From: Bacteroidales bacterium | GTDB lineage: Bacteria; Bacteroidota; Bacteroidia; Bacteroidales; UBA3663 | Direction: 5' to 3' | Assembly: GCA_016293065.1 (NCBI GenBank) | Contig: JAEDEY010000119.1 | Location: forward strand, 1-5,289 | DNA length: 5,289 nt | In this document: positions 4,840 through 5,289 of the stretch, piece after piece | How positions within the stretch are numbered: the stretch's first letter is position 1 | Layout of the letters: each line of letters opens with the position of its first letter | Made by a program: the position numbers and the translations under genes | The notes under the pieces: generated by a model | The model's database searches: none | What the model was told of the DNA's origin: nothing | What the model saw: the letters and a program-made list of their open reading frames with translations, nothing else

Positions 4840-5289
4840 TTAATATTTGAAGCTTGAACCGCCGACAAACTCTCGCATGATAGATGTTGGCGGTATTTCT
4901 TTGTCCTGGATAGGAGTGAAGTAGTGAATGAATTTCAGGAGGCGGTGAGCCTCGGCATATTCGGGACAGTTTCTTGGGACAGAGGCGAGGATTGGCTCGG
5001 CATGATTGCGCAAGACGGCAAACTCAATGTTGAGTGCAGAATTGAACATCACGTCGGCATTCTCCTGATAAGGATAGATCCATTTCTCTTCGCCCTCGCA
5101 TACTGCAGGCCATTGGCTGATGGTCTCGCGTGCAGTGAAGGCTCCCTTGTTGTAGTCGCGTATGATGCGGCGGAGCAGACGATTGTCGCGAGTAGGAATC
5201 CAGTTGTGGTCGTCGAGCGAGATGGCAGTGAGCGTCGAGGTATAGATCTTGTATTTGTACTGGTCGGGAATCTGAGCGGTGAGCATTGG
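4840..5289 (-). CDS. Nucleoside kinase (uridine kinase/PRK family), C-terminal part
   Basis: This is the last 149 codons of a gene cut by the window edge. The frame stays open through the edge, and the Met codon at 5286-5284 is internal: it fits the family's HGLNPxLTxQIPD region. The fragment resembles Bacteroidota nucleoside kinases of about 550 residues that have a phosphoribulokinase/uridine kinase domain and phosphorylate nucleosides for pyrimidine salvage. Counting from that Met, DNRLLRRIIRD (34-44) is the basic lid-like motif typical of uridine kinases. PYQENADVMFNSAL (72-85) matches the block following it. The tail IPPTSIMREFVGGSSFKY is the family's conserved end. The P-loop and N-terminal domain lie outside the window, so activity cannot be judged here. 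The C-terminus looks intact. Only 33 bases separate its stop from that of the convergent SGNH gene. Confidence 0.88.
   Translation of the reverse strand, partial: PMLTAQIPDQYKYKIYTSTLTAISLDDHNWIPTRDNRLLRRIIRDYNKGAFTARETISQWPAVCEGEEKWIYPYQENADVMFNSALNIEFAVLRNHAEPILASVPRNCPEYAEAHRLLKFIHYFTPIQDKEIPPTSIMREFVGGSSFKY

Overview
The window looks like chromosomal DNA from a Bacteroidota member, most likely Prevotellaceae (Prevotella/Segatella-like). Four intergenic sites match the Bacteroidota promoter pattern (TTTG or TTG, about 19-22 bases, then TAnnTTTG). Start codons follow AT-rich leaders with no Shine-Dalgarno sequence. The protein sequences (S15, a zinc-less GluRS, WaaA, and a nucleoside kinase ending in GGSSFKY) also read as Bacteroidales. 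The genus is an inference from remembered family sequences, not from a search.

Layout. On the left, rpsO (ribosomal protein S15) runs on the minus strand behind a roughly 120-base leader. It diverges from a plus-strand unit xseB-gltX-waaA with gaps of 18 and 3 bases, which probably form one transcript: the exonuclease VII small subunit, glutamyl-tRNA synthetase and Kdo transferase. A strong intrinsic terminator at 3558-3596 closes this unit.

The 3597-4116 interval is not empty. It holds a self-contained small transcription unit: a promoter at about 3682-3712, a structured leader of roughly 100 bases with two back-to-back hairpins, a 42-codon ORF (3821-3949) for a strongly basic peptide with a tandem KKGV repeat, a cUUCGg hairpin just after the stop, and a 12-bp perfect-stem terminator at 3999-4041. 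I do not recognise this small protein; it is the most novel candidate in the window.

On the right, a separately promoted gene (4117-4806) encodes an exported, tryptophan-rich SGNH/GDSL-type hydrolase. It converges, 33 bases apart, on the C-terminal part of a minus-strand gene for a uridine kinase/phosphoribulokinase-type nucleoside kinase that runs off the window edge.

The known genes are mostly housekeeping: translation (S15, GluRS), DNA repair (XseB), outer-membrane lipid A-Kdo synthesis (WaaA) and nucleotide salvage. I see no mobile element, CRISPR array, tRNA, rRNA or clear sign of horizontal transfer.
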